64,000 nucleotides of DNA. Source: Gordionus sp. m RMFG-2023 (lineage: Eukaryota; Nematomorpha; Gordioida; Chordodea; Parachordodidae). The stretch is from positions 48,874,569-48,938,568 of the forward strand of contig NC_088776.1 of assembly GCF_954871325.1 (NCBI RefSeq), in the 5' to 3' direction. Of the stretch, positions 11,619 to 22,954 are shown one piece after another. The position numbers and the translations under genes are program-made. The notes beneath the pieces were generated by a model. It ran no database searches. It saw only the letters and a list, made by a program, of their open reading frames with translations, and was not told the origin of the DNA. Within the stretch, counting starts at the first letter, position 1; each line of letters opens with the position of its first letter.

Positions 11619-11809
11619 TAGTATTGTTAAACGGCTCGATTTTCAAAAAACGGTTAACACAATATTTTAGCCCAAAAAATATTACGCAAGCCTGGAGATT
11701 TTGCTAATAGTCTGCAGTAAGTTTAAACATCTATTACAATCTCGAGGTTTGCGCATTATTATTTTGGCTATCTTAATTAAAAATTGGTTAAATCGAGGCG
11801 TTCACTAGC
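11619..11809. mobile_element. TTGTTAAACGGCTCG-family MITE
   Basis: It begins TAGTATTGTTAAACGGCTCG and ends CGTTCACTA. The body motif AATATTTTAGCC... and TACGCAAGCCTGGAGATTTT is shared with the other copies. Flanks GCTAGTGA and GCCAGTAG may be an eroded 8-bp target duplication. Confidence 0.65.
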
Positions 11810-11984
11810 CAGTAGTAAACAAAAAATTATTAAAACTTTCCATAAGGCCACTCAGTCCTTACTCATATTTTTAAACATTGCTTTTAAAACGCTTACAATG
11901 TTAATTTTAAAAAAATTTTTAATAGGGTTTTAAAGAAGTGAGCTGAGGCGAGTCCTAAAATAATAAAAAGATCTAAATCTCCCT

Positions 11985-12178
11985 TACCCTGCATTCAGAG
12001 TTAGCGCAAATTTGTGGCGAAGTATATAAAATGCATATTTTGTACACTTCGTCATGAATTCGTGCAAACTGTGCATGCAGGATAGCCTGTCATAGCGCGA
12101 ATTCCTTGCAGAGAATACAAAAATACAACGTATTTTGTATTATTAGCAGCGAATTCGCGCTAACTGTGAATAAGAGGT
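11985..12178. repeat. two head-to-tail imperfect palindromes
   Basis: Positions 11988-12082 form an imperfect palindrome (CTGCATTCAGAGTTAGCGCA against GTGCAAACTGTGCATGCAG). Immediately after, 12085-12178 form a second one (CATAGCGCGAATTCCTTGCA against AGCAGCGAATTCGCGCTAAC). Both share the GCGCTAACTCTG-like terminus, so these are two adjacent copies of one foldback MITE. They are unrelated to the TAGTGTTGTTAA family. Confidence 0.6.
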
Positions 12179-12179
12179 T

Positions 12180-13010
12180 AGTTACACTCCCTTTTATCAT
12201 AAAGTGAAAATTTAACTAAAATTAAAAAAAACAATCTCCACCATCCAATCGCCCTTGAGGAGATTTTCTAAATTACTTGTAATTTTGAAGAAAAAAAACC
12301 ATTTACATTTTAAAATATTACTCAAAAACGAAACTATTTATATTGTAAATTTAGTAGTCATTACAAAAAAATTAGAAAAATTAACCATAATATCATTATT
12401 AAATTATTAACAGTCGAATGAATGTCATAGAGAAGAATATAAATATAATTTTTTTTTTACAAAATAAAGATTAAAATGAAAATGGAATTGTAAATATTTC
12501 TATAATTTTTTTTCCTTTAATTTTAAAAAGATTGTTAGGTTTTAAATTACATTTACTATGTGAGAATCTTAATAAATAAAATCATTATCAATCTTATATT
12601 TTATTAAAAGTATTTATTTATTTTTTAAAAAAATATGAAATAAAATTTTAAAAGTTATAAATTTTCGTATTAAACAAAAAAAACAATTAAAATATTTGGA
12701 TGCGAGTTTCCAGCCTTGAACACTTTTTTTTCTAAATATCGAATTGTTTTACAAGGTTTTGTAAATGAAACATTTATTATTTATGAGAGTGTATCATATA
12801 AACGGTAGGAGGTAAAAGTTTTAATTTAATAATTTGAATTGGTAAAATTGTCATTTGTCACCATTTTTTTTAAAAAAATATTTCAATATATACTTATTGC
12901 CCGACCCGGGTTCAAGAAAATTCGATATCGGTACATGCTGAGACCAGAATAATTTTAAATGTAATATGGATGATAAGTCTGGGTGCTACGTTATTTATAG
13001 AGATGCACCG
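12180..13010. other. AT-rich stretch, no gene seen
   Basis: Nothing coding recognised. A short GACCCGGGTTCAAG patch with ATATCGGTACATGC near 12903-12938 resembles the ends of the ATCGGTACATCCCT element family at 29271-30096. Confidence 0.5.
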
Positions 13011-13011
13011 A

Positions 13012-13225
13012 TAGTGAGGCAGAAAAATCGCTCCACGTGAGCCTTAAGCGGCTAACTCAATATTTTAGGCAGAAAAATATTGTCTAATAGAGATTTTGTT
13101 AATAGATGTCAAAAACTTTATGGCATCTATGAGCAAAATCTTCAGTCTTGCGTAATATTTTTCTGTATAAAAAGCGGCTTACAAAAATCGGCTCAAATGG
13201 AGCGATTTTCCAACACAATCCACTG
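13012..13225. mobile_element. TTGTTAAACGGCTCG-family MITE
   Basis: Inverted ends (TAGTGAGGCAGAAAAATCGC and GCGATTTTCCAACACAATCC...CACTG) enclose the family body AGCGGCTAACTCAATATTTT and its inverted partner. It is one of the diverged copies; no clear target duplication. Confidence 0.55.
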
Positions 13226-14009
13226 ATGCCAAATTTTATTTTTAAAAAAATACAATTTCCTTCCAGTCTTCATGTCCAGGAAAATATCTCTGATTTAAAT
13301 ATTAATGAAACTAGTAGGTCGTAATTCATTTATATTGCACGTTTCTATTCTTCATAATAAAATTAATTCCAAGACAAAAATTTCAGAAATTAAAAGAAAT
13401 AGGTTTTAAAAAAAATCAACTGCTTTTTTTCTTCTTTCTAGTGTGCTCTGAGATTTGTGGATCAATTTTATTTCTGTTATCAATTTATGGCTTAATCAGG
13501 CGCGTACGCAGGAATTTGGTCTGGGGGGGGGGGGGATAATAAATTTTTTTAAGAAATATTATTGTTATTTAAAAATATCAAGCATAAATTTATTAGGATG
13601 AATAACTTTTCTAATACACAATTTTAAATTAATCTGAATTAAAAAAAAATTATGTGTATAAACCGGCATTGAAAAATTATAAAATAAATGAGAATTATAA
13701 AATATAAAGTGTATATTATCACCATATGAATCACTTAAATGTCCTAAAATAGATTTGAATTTTTTGAGCCTTTAAAATTTATATATAAAGTAAAAAAAAT
13801 TCAATTGTTAGAAATATAAATTAATACACAAAAAGTTTCTTAGGAATAATTGTATTTTGTATTATATTTACAATGTAAAATCCAATCTTCGTTGGGATTG
13901 AGCTAATTTTTCAATTACTCATCCTTGTTGGCGTCAAATGCCTATAAATATTTAAAAGATCCAAACCATTCAATCCACTTTCAGAAGTTGTACCTCTTAG
14001 GTATGATTT

Positions 14010-14356
14010 CAGAGAACTGCAGGCCCGGTTCCCGGACCGGATCGTATTTTAATTTTTTAAATACACCTGGGCAGGGCCCGAATTTTTTTTTTAAAAAACA
14101 CCCGGACCGGGTCTGAATCTTTTTTAAAAAAATTATCCAAGCCCGGCTATATATTTTATAACTAAATATTTGAAATTAGATATAAAAATCAAAAATAAAT
14201 ATAATTTATTTAAAAATATCCGGGCCGAGCCTGAAAAATTTAATTTTAAAAAACCTGGCCAAGCCTGTTTCTTTAAAAAAAAACCCGGGTCGGGCCGAAA
14301 AAAATTTTGAAAAAAAATCCAGGCCGTGCCCTGCAAATTGTATCTCTGCGGGGTTC
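14010..14356. mobile_element. GCAGG-type MITE
   Basis: It starts CAGAGAACTGCAGGCCCGG and ends TATCTCTGCGGGGTTCTG, with CCCGG-rich internal repeats separated by A/T tracts. Same family as 5824-6052. Confidence 0.55.
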
Positions 14357-14540
14357 TGTTATTCTTCTTAAAAAAGAGAATGTTCTCTCATTAGTTTACT
14401 AATGGGAAGAGTTGCTAATATATATATATATAATCATTTTAATACATAGGGAATAAAATCTAAAATGTGTTTGAGATTATACAAAGCATCCATAGCATTT
14501 TTTGGGACTATATCTTAGTTAATCTTTTAAACATTTATTC

Positions 14541-15115
14541 AGCTAATAAGGCATCAAACAAATATTATTTTTTTTCTATCACCATCTGTAAAAGATTGGG
14601 AAGGCTTTTGTGGAAGTAATATCTGCAGATTGGTAAGCGCTGCATGATGAATTAAAAACCATTCATTTATTTGGATTATAGTTTTATAATACTTTTCTAC
14701 TGATCTTATACTAATGTTTTGACGATGAGCTTGCCTTGCTGCATAGCTCGCCTTTTCACTCAACGATAACATATAAAATTGAAATTCTTCATCAACATTA
14801 GCCCTAATTTCCTTGAGTTCTAATAAAATGCTCTCCGCTATTCTCATCTTCTTAATCAAGTCAATGCCATGTTTTTGAAAAGTATTACATAAAATAGTTG
14901 TATAATTAAATAATACATTCTAATGAGAAAAAAAAATTTAAATAAGTATTGAATCCAATAATTTTCTTGCTTCTGAGGATATATTTCTTTCAGGCCATTG
15001 TGATATTTCAGTAATTTAATAATAGGTTCTTCTAACTCCATAAAAGCTGTTACTGCTTTATGGTGGAGACTCCATCTCGTTGGACAAGCTTGCACTTTCT
15101 TTCTCCCTGTTGGAC
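14541..15115 (-). mobile_element. hAT (ZMYM1-like) transposase fragment
   Basis: Minus-strand frames give CPTRWSLHHKAVTAFMELEE (about 15095-15035), then, after a non-coding gap of roughly 100 bases, LKEIRANVDEEFQFYMLSL, AARQAHRQNISI and EKYYKTIIQINEW (about 14835-14660). LCPTRW and the NxDEEF...GRQ.HR...EYY motifs are typical of the ZMYM1/DUF4371-like hAT transposases. The gap (about 14860-14940) may be an intron or an insertion. The N-terminal BED/TTF part and C-terminal dimerisation domain are absent. Confidence 0.7.
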
Positions 15116-15721
15116 AAGGAGTTTCAGAAAAATTATTATTTGACTAGAAATATAAAAATGGCAGATAAATATTATGCCACTAGAAAATTGAAAATAATAG
15201 GTAAATATTACGCCAATGAAAACTTGAAATCGAAATTAATAGATAAAATAACTTAATAAATGAATGTGATAAATAAATGAATAAATATTAACAAATATAA
15301 GATACAAAAGTATAAAAATATTGGTATCTGATCGATGAATCGTTGTTTTATTATTTTTTTAAAAAATAGTTTAATTTGGCCTAGTCTATAGGAGCGCACC
15401 AAAGCCGAGTGAATTAATTTCCTCTTTCTTTAAAACTGAGTTATATTTTCGCGATAATAGTTTTCTTTTAGGTTTAAAAACTAGGTTTAGCAGTTTTTTA
15501 GCCGGTTAAAATAGCTTAAAAATAGAGAAATTACCCCAATTACACAGAATATAACCCCTCACTCCCCCAGTAAATAAACCATGAAAGTATAGTGGAAACT
15601 ATCAAAAAATGGAGTAACTGGTAAGTTTGCGAATTTAGAATGCAGTGTTATTTAGTATGACGTTATTATAAATATAATAAACATAGATTTTGTTACTATT
15701 TAATACCAGCTAGATTTTCTT

Positions 15722-15930
15722 AAAAAAAAGGACTAGATTAACTCCCACCCAGCGAGGGCTCAAAGTTGTATTTTTATTCTTTTTTTAAAAAAAAATAAAT
15801 ATATATTCAAAAATTAATTGGATTTTTTTTTAAAAAAAAAGACTAGATTAGCCCCCCATTCAGCGAGGGCTCAAAGTTGTATTTTTAAAGGATATATATT
15901 CAAAAATTAATTGGATTTTTAAAAAAAAAA
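15722..15930. repeat. tandem duplication, period 110 bp
   Basis: GACTAGATTA...CAGCGAGGGCTCAAAGTTG at 15731 recurs at 15841 followed by the same ATATATTCAAAAATTAATTG tail. It is a two-copy direct repeat with a few differences. Confidence 0.8.
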
Positions 15931-17916
15931 ATTTAACGTTTTATCGCGTATTATAACATTTATGAGATGATATTTTTTTAAGTATTTTAAAAATATAAGA
16001 AATTTATAATCTAAAAAGTTAATAATAAATATCTTAAACAATTTTAAAGTTACCATCTGATAAAAAAAGAGGCTAATGGCACTTACGAAAAAAAAATCTT
16101 AAAACAATAATTTTAATTTGTACTTTATAATGAACATTTGGTTTAATTATAAAAATGTTTTGTTTTAAAGAAATCCCTTAAAAGGTGCAATATTGTTTTT
16201 AAATATAATTAATTAGGAAAAGAGTCGAAATCGTTAAGCCAATTTCATACAATTTTCTTTCTTTCTTCTTTCCTTTTCTAATTCTAGGGACGTGTTAAAA
16301 TATCAATATAAAAGTCCGAAAACAGTCTAAGCGTAATTAAAAATCATATAGAATAGTCAAGAATTTTATGGTTAATTTAGATTATTTAAGATTGGAAATC
16401 TATATTAGTATTGGTGACTTTATAAAAAGGTGGTTATTTCCCTAAATAACCCAATAGTCTTTTTTATATTGGTGGTGGGTAGAACAAGGACAAAAGACAA
16501 ATCTTTTTTAATTTTCCGATCCTCAAGGTGGAAGTGTGATTATAATTATTTTTTTAAAATTATAAAATAAATAGCACATACTTTGGCATCTTTAAACGAC
16601 CTGTAATTTTTATGTAACAAAAAAAACATAGCTATATAATTTTGAATTTTGTAATTATATAAGAAATAAAAAATAGTAACGTAATAAAATATTAATGATT
16701 TGCATAATTCAATTTAATGCATGATTTGATATTCTTCCTTTAATTTCCATTATATAATTATATAATGTTGTAGGAACAGTGGCATAACTAAATCTATTTT
16801 AACAAGGGGGAGAGGGATTTTTATAAATATCAAAAATGGCCTCAAAAGTGACAATCCTTCCTACCCAAATTAAAATATATCCCGATGAAGAGCCCTGAAA
16901 ATTCGATTTTTTGCGGCCCAAAATTTTTAGCCAGAGCCCGTCTCGACACGACTTCTATTTTAGGCCCGAGCCTGGCCCAAAATTTTAATTAAAAAGTATA
17001 AATTATAACGCATTTCTATTAAGTCAAATGAGGCTAAAAAACACTAATTTCTTTGTCCTTATGTCAATAATTATCGGCCTCCTATATAGCTCGATGGTTT
17101 TCAATTTATATAATTTAGCTAATTTTACAAAAATTCAGGTTATTAACATCTAAGAAAATTTTACACCTTAGGTATCACACGAAAGCAGAATTTAAATATC
17201 GACGGACTATAAAAAACATCATAAAACCGTATGATAAAATAAAGATAGTTAAAAATCCAAAGATCTCCAAAAATTCCCTATTTAGAGAAGAACGAATATT
17301 ATGAAAAATTATCTTCGATCTAAATTATTTATATGCATTTTTTAAAAATATTTCAACAACTCTTTGAAAAGAGGAAAAGACTAAATTTGGTAAATAATCA
17401 TATGATTTGTTAATAGCGTAGTAGTATTTAATCGTATATTTTGCGATAACGTTAATTTGGGTAATGTTAGGGAATAGGGTAATTCAACCGCAATCAGAAG
17501 CTTTTCATCTTGATTGTTTTCAAAGAACAATGATATTCCAAGACATTATGGAATTATGTAATGTTCATGTTAAATTTTATAGATGAGACCATAAAGGCCA
17601 TATAAAAATATATATCTCATATGAATAAAGAATTAAATATGAATGTTCGAATTGTTAAAATAATTAGATCTAATATTCGAAATAATTATTAATATTATTT
17701 AATAAAATTTATTTGTCATCTCTATAGATAACCTATCAATCTGAAAGGTGATGTGATTAATAAAGTATACATTAACTGCTTGTGAAATGTTACCTGGAAG
17801 TAATGTTGTCAAAAAATCGCACGATTATAAAAAAAAGAAACAATAAGCTTTCTCTTAAAAATTGGCTTGGAATTAAAAATTAAATAGGCAATTTATATTG
17901 TTATCTTGATCGCATA
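15931..17916. other. AT-rich stretch with decayed hAT terminus, no gene
   Basis: No coding similarity seen. CAGTGGCATAACTAAATC at 16784 followed by AAGGGGG resembles the CAGTGGCGTAGC-type hAT termini. The rest is unassigned. Confidence 0.5.
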
Positions 17917-18122
17917 CAGTGTCTCAAACGGCTTGATTTGAGCCGATTTTTAAAAACGGCTAACTCAATATTTTTCAGAAAAATATTAGGCAAGTCTGTA
18001 GATTTTACTCATAGATGGCACAAGGGTTTAGACAGATCTCGAGACTTAGGCAATATTTTTCTAGATAGAATATTGAGTGAGCCCTTTTTAAAAATCAGTA
18101 TTGAGCAGTTTAAACCAAACTA
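17917..18122. mobile_element. TTGTTAAACGGCTCG-family MITE with perfect TSD
   Basis: 206 bp from CAGTGTCTCAAACGG to TTTAAACCAAACTA, flanked on both sides by ATCGCATA (17909-17916 and 18123-18130). The body is a long imperfect palindrome carrying GAGCCGATTTTTAAAAACGG, CTCAATATTT and their inverted partners. The 8-bp duplication assigns the family to hAT. Confidence 0.85.
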
Positions 18123-18799
18123 ATCGCATATTATTTCTCATTAGGTTAATTTTTTTTCTATTTAAAATTAGAGAAAATATAAAAAAAAAATGATGTCAAT
18201 ATATTTTCTCATAAACTACTTTAAAATATTTTTAAAAAATAAATTATTTCAATAATTCGATAGAATAATAGTAAAATTTGATATTCGTGCGGATACGAAT
18301 AGTAAATATTGCTACTAAAGCATTCGATTTGTATTCGTTTTTAAGTCGGCTTAGAATTGAGCGTCAATCTAAAACGATCAAAAAAGTTAATTAATAGCAA
18401 TAAGATATGTACGCCATGAATGGGTTGAGTTGTAAAAATTTGTTAAAAAACCCGGGGGATATTTTTGCGCATACGAATTATACCAAAATAAAACTGTTAT
18501 CCGTTCGAAAAAAACACTAAATTTATAAGAATAACAATTAATTACTACTATTGTAGATGGTTAATAACAACATGTTTTAATAAAAAAATTTAAAATAATA
18601 TAAAAAGGTGTCTAAATATCTCGTCAAAAAACTTGTTTTTAATTATAATTATATAGTATAAATGGATTATATCTATGCTATTTGCTATGTTTTATATTTA
18701 TAATCGATATTTTGCAAATTTATTATAACAATTATTTCAAATATCATATATATATATATACTTGCTTACAAGTGACATAACTATATTTAATATCTCTTT

Positions 18800-19260
18800 C
18801 TTTCTTTCTTTTTAACATCCATTATTTCAAGCTGTCCCTTAACAAAACTTAAAATAATGCTCACACTACCAAAGATGATGAATCCTACACCAAGGTATTA
18901 TCTTTAAGGAAATTTAGAATCGATAATGATTCCCATCTACCAGCCACAGGCAATAAAGGAAATGGGATCCCCAATTGTTGCCCATTGCCTCACTCTATTA
19001 AGCCAGCAGGTCCCTTTTTTTCTTACCAGGACACTAATTCCTAAAAGGTATCACTTCTATAAACCTTCACTTGCAACTTACAAAAAATGAGCTAACATCT
19101 ACCATTGATTTATCCGTCTCAATTGCCTAATTATCCAACCGTACATTTGTTCTGACTTTTATTTCTCCCGTTGACCACAACCTGCATGACCATTCTTGCA
19201 GAGGACGAATCTTGCGATACAATCAATGCAACGCCATTATATTAATTTTTATTTACCATT
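18800..19260. other. gene-like complexity, unassigned
   Basis: This patch is richer in G/C and codon-like on both strands. The plus strand is open from about 18907 to 19088 with ESIMIPIYQPQAIKEMGSPI and a polypyrimidine-CAG site at about 19029. The minus strand is open over 19033-18950 with VLVRKKGTCWLNRVRQWATI, and near 18885-18785 reads a hydrophobic segment FIIFGSVSIILSFVKG with a basic tail (MDVKKKERKRY) and stop. I cannot decide strand or family; it may be a host membrane-protein gene or old repeat. Confidence 0.3.
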
Positions 19261-19374
19261 TATCTTTGAGTCATAAAAAAATCAATATTTTCTATTCAAA
19301 AAAAACTAACAAACCTTCAGGAAATGATTAATTGTATGTTTTTTATTCTCCAAAAGAAAATCATCTTATTTAAA

Positions 19375-19885
19375 ATATGCGATTTCGCCTATTTTTAAAA
19401 AAAGACAAAATAAAGATTTAAGCCAACATATTATTATTATCAGAGACCTGCAGAGGTACCATTTGCACGGCCCGGCCAGAATTTTTTTTCAAAAATTTTT
19501 TGGCTCAGGTTTTATATTTTCAGGTCCGGCCCGGATATTTTTAAAGTACATTATATTTATTTTTAATTTATAGCTAATAATGGCGATTTAAAATATTTGG
19601 TTTAAAAATATACGGCCAGACCCGGGTATTTTTTTCAAAAAAAAATTTCAGGCCCGACTAGACCTGGGTATTTTAATAAAAAATTTTAGGCCTGGCGGTA
19701 TATTTTAGAAAACTAAAATAGGGCCCGTCAGGCCGGACTTAAAGCCGGGCCTATAGGTCTCTCCCTTTGCCTATCTACTATCTGTGGATGAAATCTCTAA
19801 CCAAGGGTAATTTTTTGGCTAAAATATTAAGTTAGCGCGTTTTTAAAAATCGATTAAATTCGCCGTTTAACAAAACTAGCTGAAT
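19375..19885. mobile_element. TTGTTAAACGGC MITE interrupted by another element
   Basis: The right half (about 19771-19880: CTAACCAAGG..TTTTTTGGCTAAAATATT, AAATTCGCCGTTTAACAA) is a clear TTGTTAAACGGC-family end; a weak left half lies at about 19375-19440. The GCAGG-type element 19441-19764 sits between them, so it probably inserted into the MITE. Confidence 0.5.
19441..19764. mobile_element. GCAGG-type MITE, nested
   Basis: Inverted termini CAGAGACCTGCAGAGGTACC and GGGCCTATAGGTCTCT with degenerate GCCCGGCC repeats inside. Same family as 5824-6052 and 14010-14356. Confidence 0.6.
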
Positions 19886-19889
19886 GTAA

Positions 19890-21265
19890 CTCGTTATTTT
19901 TAAATCCTGTTCTTGTTGCATATGAGGCTTTATATTTTTCTTTTTAAAAAAATTCATTTTTTAAACGTTATAAATATGAATTTTGGTTCGTTTTATGAAT
20001 TTATTATTATTCTGAAATTATGTATGAAACTATATAATACAATAATAAATTAACCAAAAATAATAAAAGGATCGTTTTGAAAATATCAGAGCAGCACTAA
20101 TTCCTGAAATGGGACTACACTTCTGTATCAATTCTTTAGCTCCTTCCAATCTAAAGCCTAACATCAGATCATAAAGAGCAATTTAAAATCAGCATCATAA
20201 ATATCCAAATATGAAATTTTTAAACCAATCATCTCCACTACTCTAGCGATATATTATGGGTGGTCTCTCACTATCCCTCTCCGAAGAACTAGGCCCCGGG
20301 AAGGATTATATCTCAAGCAAAGGCTCCGTAAGCCATACACATGTTCGATCATATTAGCTTTATATGAAACCTACTTTCCAGAAACCTATTTAAATAGAAT
20401 AATATTTTTTTTTATTACTTTTTAAATCTTTAATTTTTTTAAAACTTTTTTTTATATAAATAAATATTTCTAACTAAATTAATATTAATAAAAAACACTT
20501 TCCTAGGAATATTGTATTATATATTATAATTGCATATTATGTGTTATTAATTATATGGATATATCAGAAAAATTTTAATAGAGATAATTAACACGAATAA
20601 TATAATATAAAAATAAGATAAATTAAAGACAAGAAAAGAATTGTGTAATCTTGTAACTTTCAAATTTTTCTCTATTAAACCTTATAAAAAAAAAGAGAAC
20701 TTGTAAGGGTAAAATTTTATGCCTAGCCTAAATTTAGGATTTTAAATAATTATTTTTTTGTCATCTTAAATAATTTTGCTTGCATTATGTGGACTGTTTC
20801 AAAGAGAAATTGAAAAATGTGAGCAGTAGATAAATGTTGAATCACCCATTATATTATTTCCCAACATATTAATTCTTGTCCGGGTTTTGTAAAAATAAAA
20901 TTATTTTAAGGTCCACCAGTTTATGGTTTTATAAATTTTTTATTTTTAAGTCTATCTTGGGTTTTTTATAGAATATAACATTTTATTGCCAGCCTTGTCG
21001 GGTTGGGGCCTGCAGGTCTGAAATTTTATTATAACTTTTTAAAAAAAATGAATTATAAAATGTAAAAGTAAAAGAAACATTTTAAATAGTTACCTTCTAA
21101 TTGGGTGGTTTAGATATTTTTCCTCAATCTATTATCTTTATCGTCATTTTTATCATGTAGATTAACAAACAACTCAAACGCAACTGGAGGTTAATTAGCA
21201 CTCATTTGTCATCAATCATCAATCATAAAAAAAAATTCACAACGTTAATATTATACCAAATTTAT
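19890..21265. other. no gene seen; one complex patch at 20080-20400
   Basis: Mostly A/T runs. The patch 20080-20400 is less AT-biased, with minus-strand codons reading YGLRSLCLRYNPSRGLVLRR before a stop, but it matches nothing I know and has no splice context. It is probably an old repeat. Confidence 0.45.
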
Positions 21266-21271
21266 ATATCA

Positions 21272-21650
21272 GTCAACCACCTTTAGATTGCCCTCAACTC
21301 CTTCAATCAGCTGACAGATTTGGTGGTCATGAATGGTTAGAATCACTCCCTAGTCATAACCTATGTAATCTCTTATCAGACGAACAATTGAAAGTTGCTA
21401 TTGGTTTACGTCTAGATTGCGACATCGTACAGCTACATGCTTGTATTAAATGCAAATAGCCCGTTGATTCAAAGGGTAGGCATGGCATCAATTGTATTAT
21501 TCAAAAAGCGCCACATACAATAAACCATGTATAAATCGAGGTTTAAGAGCCGCCCATATTCCAAACCATCTTGAGCCCTCAAATTTATATAAAATATATG
21601 GCTAAAGACCTGATGGTATGACAACTCTACCTTAGGCCTTCGGAAAATCA
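21272..21650 (+). mobile_element. decayed retroelement-type ORF remnant
   Basis: Fragments in the plus frames match a conserved segment that I associate, from memory, with reverse-transcriptase-bearing repeats of many invertebrates: LSDEQLKVAIGLRLDCDIVQ, then H-C-C spacing with VDSKGRHGINC, and at the end RPDGMTTLP. The family name is uncertain. It is a fossil, broken in several places, with no recognisable termini in the window. Confidence 0.55.
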
Positions 21651-22279
21651 CTAATAAATGTGACTACGCGTGCTTATCTTAATTCCCCTCAGCATCAATT
21701 TACTAACATAGGCAGAAACAAAGAAAGAACAATAAATACAAAAATTTTAACTTTTCCAATAGTGACTTCCACAAACGGCCATTTTTGCCATTCATCTATA
21801 AGTTTTTTTAAAAAATTTGCATCAAAATCGGCATTTTACAAACGAAGTTAAAGAATTTTAATATAGGTCAAAAAATTCAGATAGAAATTCTTTGATATAA
21901 TTATGGTTCCTTTTTGGGAACGCAATTATAAAATTGTATTTTAATTTTATTAGTATTTTAAGTTTAATAATATTTTAATTTTATAGTATATTAAATATTA
22001 TGATATTAATTTTTAATAAATAATAGAGAATAAAAAAAATAGTTCACAAATGAAACTCCCTATGTAGATTTGTGTTTAAACATTCAGGGAGGAATAGTGT
22101 CAATTATAAGATTAAAAAGTTAACCAAAATGATCAAGACATATATTGAAAAATGAATAAAATAATTAATATTAGTAAAAAGAACCTTCATAAAAAAAAAT
22201 TTGTTTGGAGAGGGGGTGGGCCATTAAGCGAGGTTCACATTCTTATAAATATAATTGACGTTAATTTCGTCGTATGAAT

Positions 22280-22503
22280 TAGTGTTGTTAAACGGCTCGT
22301 TTTGAGCCGAATTTTAAAAACGGATAACTCAATATTCCATCCAGAATACTATCACGCAAGCTAGAAGATTTTGTTTGCAGAAGAAACAAAGGTTTTGGAT
22401 ATCTATTAGAGAAATCTCGAGGCTTAGGCAATATTTTTCTTGCTAAAATATTGAGTTAGCCGTTTTTAAAAAACGGCTCAAGACGGGCCGTTTAACAACA
22501 CTA
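22280..22503. mobile_element. TAGTGTTGTTAA MITE, best-preserved copy, perfect TSD
   Basis: 224 bp with inverted ends TAGTGTTGTTAAACGGCTCG and CGGGCCGTTTAACAACACTA, flanked by GTATGAAT on both sides (22272-22279 and 22504-22511). Inside are the family motifs GAGCCG, TTTTAAAAACGG, CTCAATATT and the inverted partners. It has no coding capacity. It is the reference copy for the family, and its terminal 12 bases match those of the fold-back element at 37395-43641. Confidence 0.93.
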
Positions 22504-22823
22504 GTATGAATGGGGGAGACAAAGGGAATATCTTCACTTAGACAGGTTATCAAAAGGTTTACCTGGTGGAACGAAAACAAATCCAAAATTGAAATGGAAC
22601 AAGAACGCAAAAATGTTCCTGTTCCATGGTTCCAAAGGTAAGCCTTATGATATAAAAAAAATTAAATTATTAGTATATATTGATTATTTTTTCGTATCTT
22701 AAATAATATAAAAGACGAAGAGTTAAAGAATGAAAAAAAGAATTTTTCTTTTTACTGGTTTCCAAGTAAACGTTTTCATTATACAGAAGGAGTGAAATAA
22801 ATAAATAGAGAAAAAAAGAAAGA

Positions 22824-22950
22824 AGAAAAGAAAAGAAAAGAAAAGAAAAGAAAAGAAAAGAAAAGAAAAGAAAAGAAAAGAAAAGAAAAGAAAAGAAAAG
22901 AAAAGAAAAGAAAAGAAAAGAAAAGAAAAGAAAAGAAAAGAAAAGAAAAG
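22824..22950. repeat. (AAAAG)n microsatellite
   Basis: About 25 nearly perfect copies of AAAAG, ending in an A run. The 128-residue minus-strand open frame across it (FLFFS repeats) is an artefact of the repeat. Confidence 0.97.
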
Positions 22951-22954
22951 AAAA

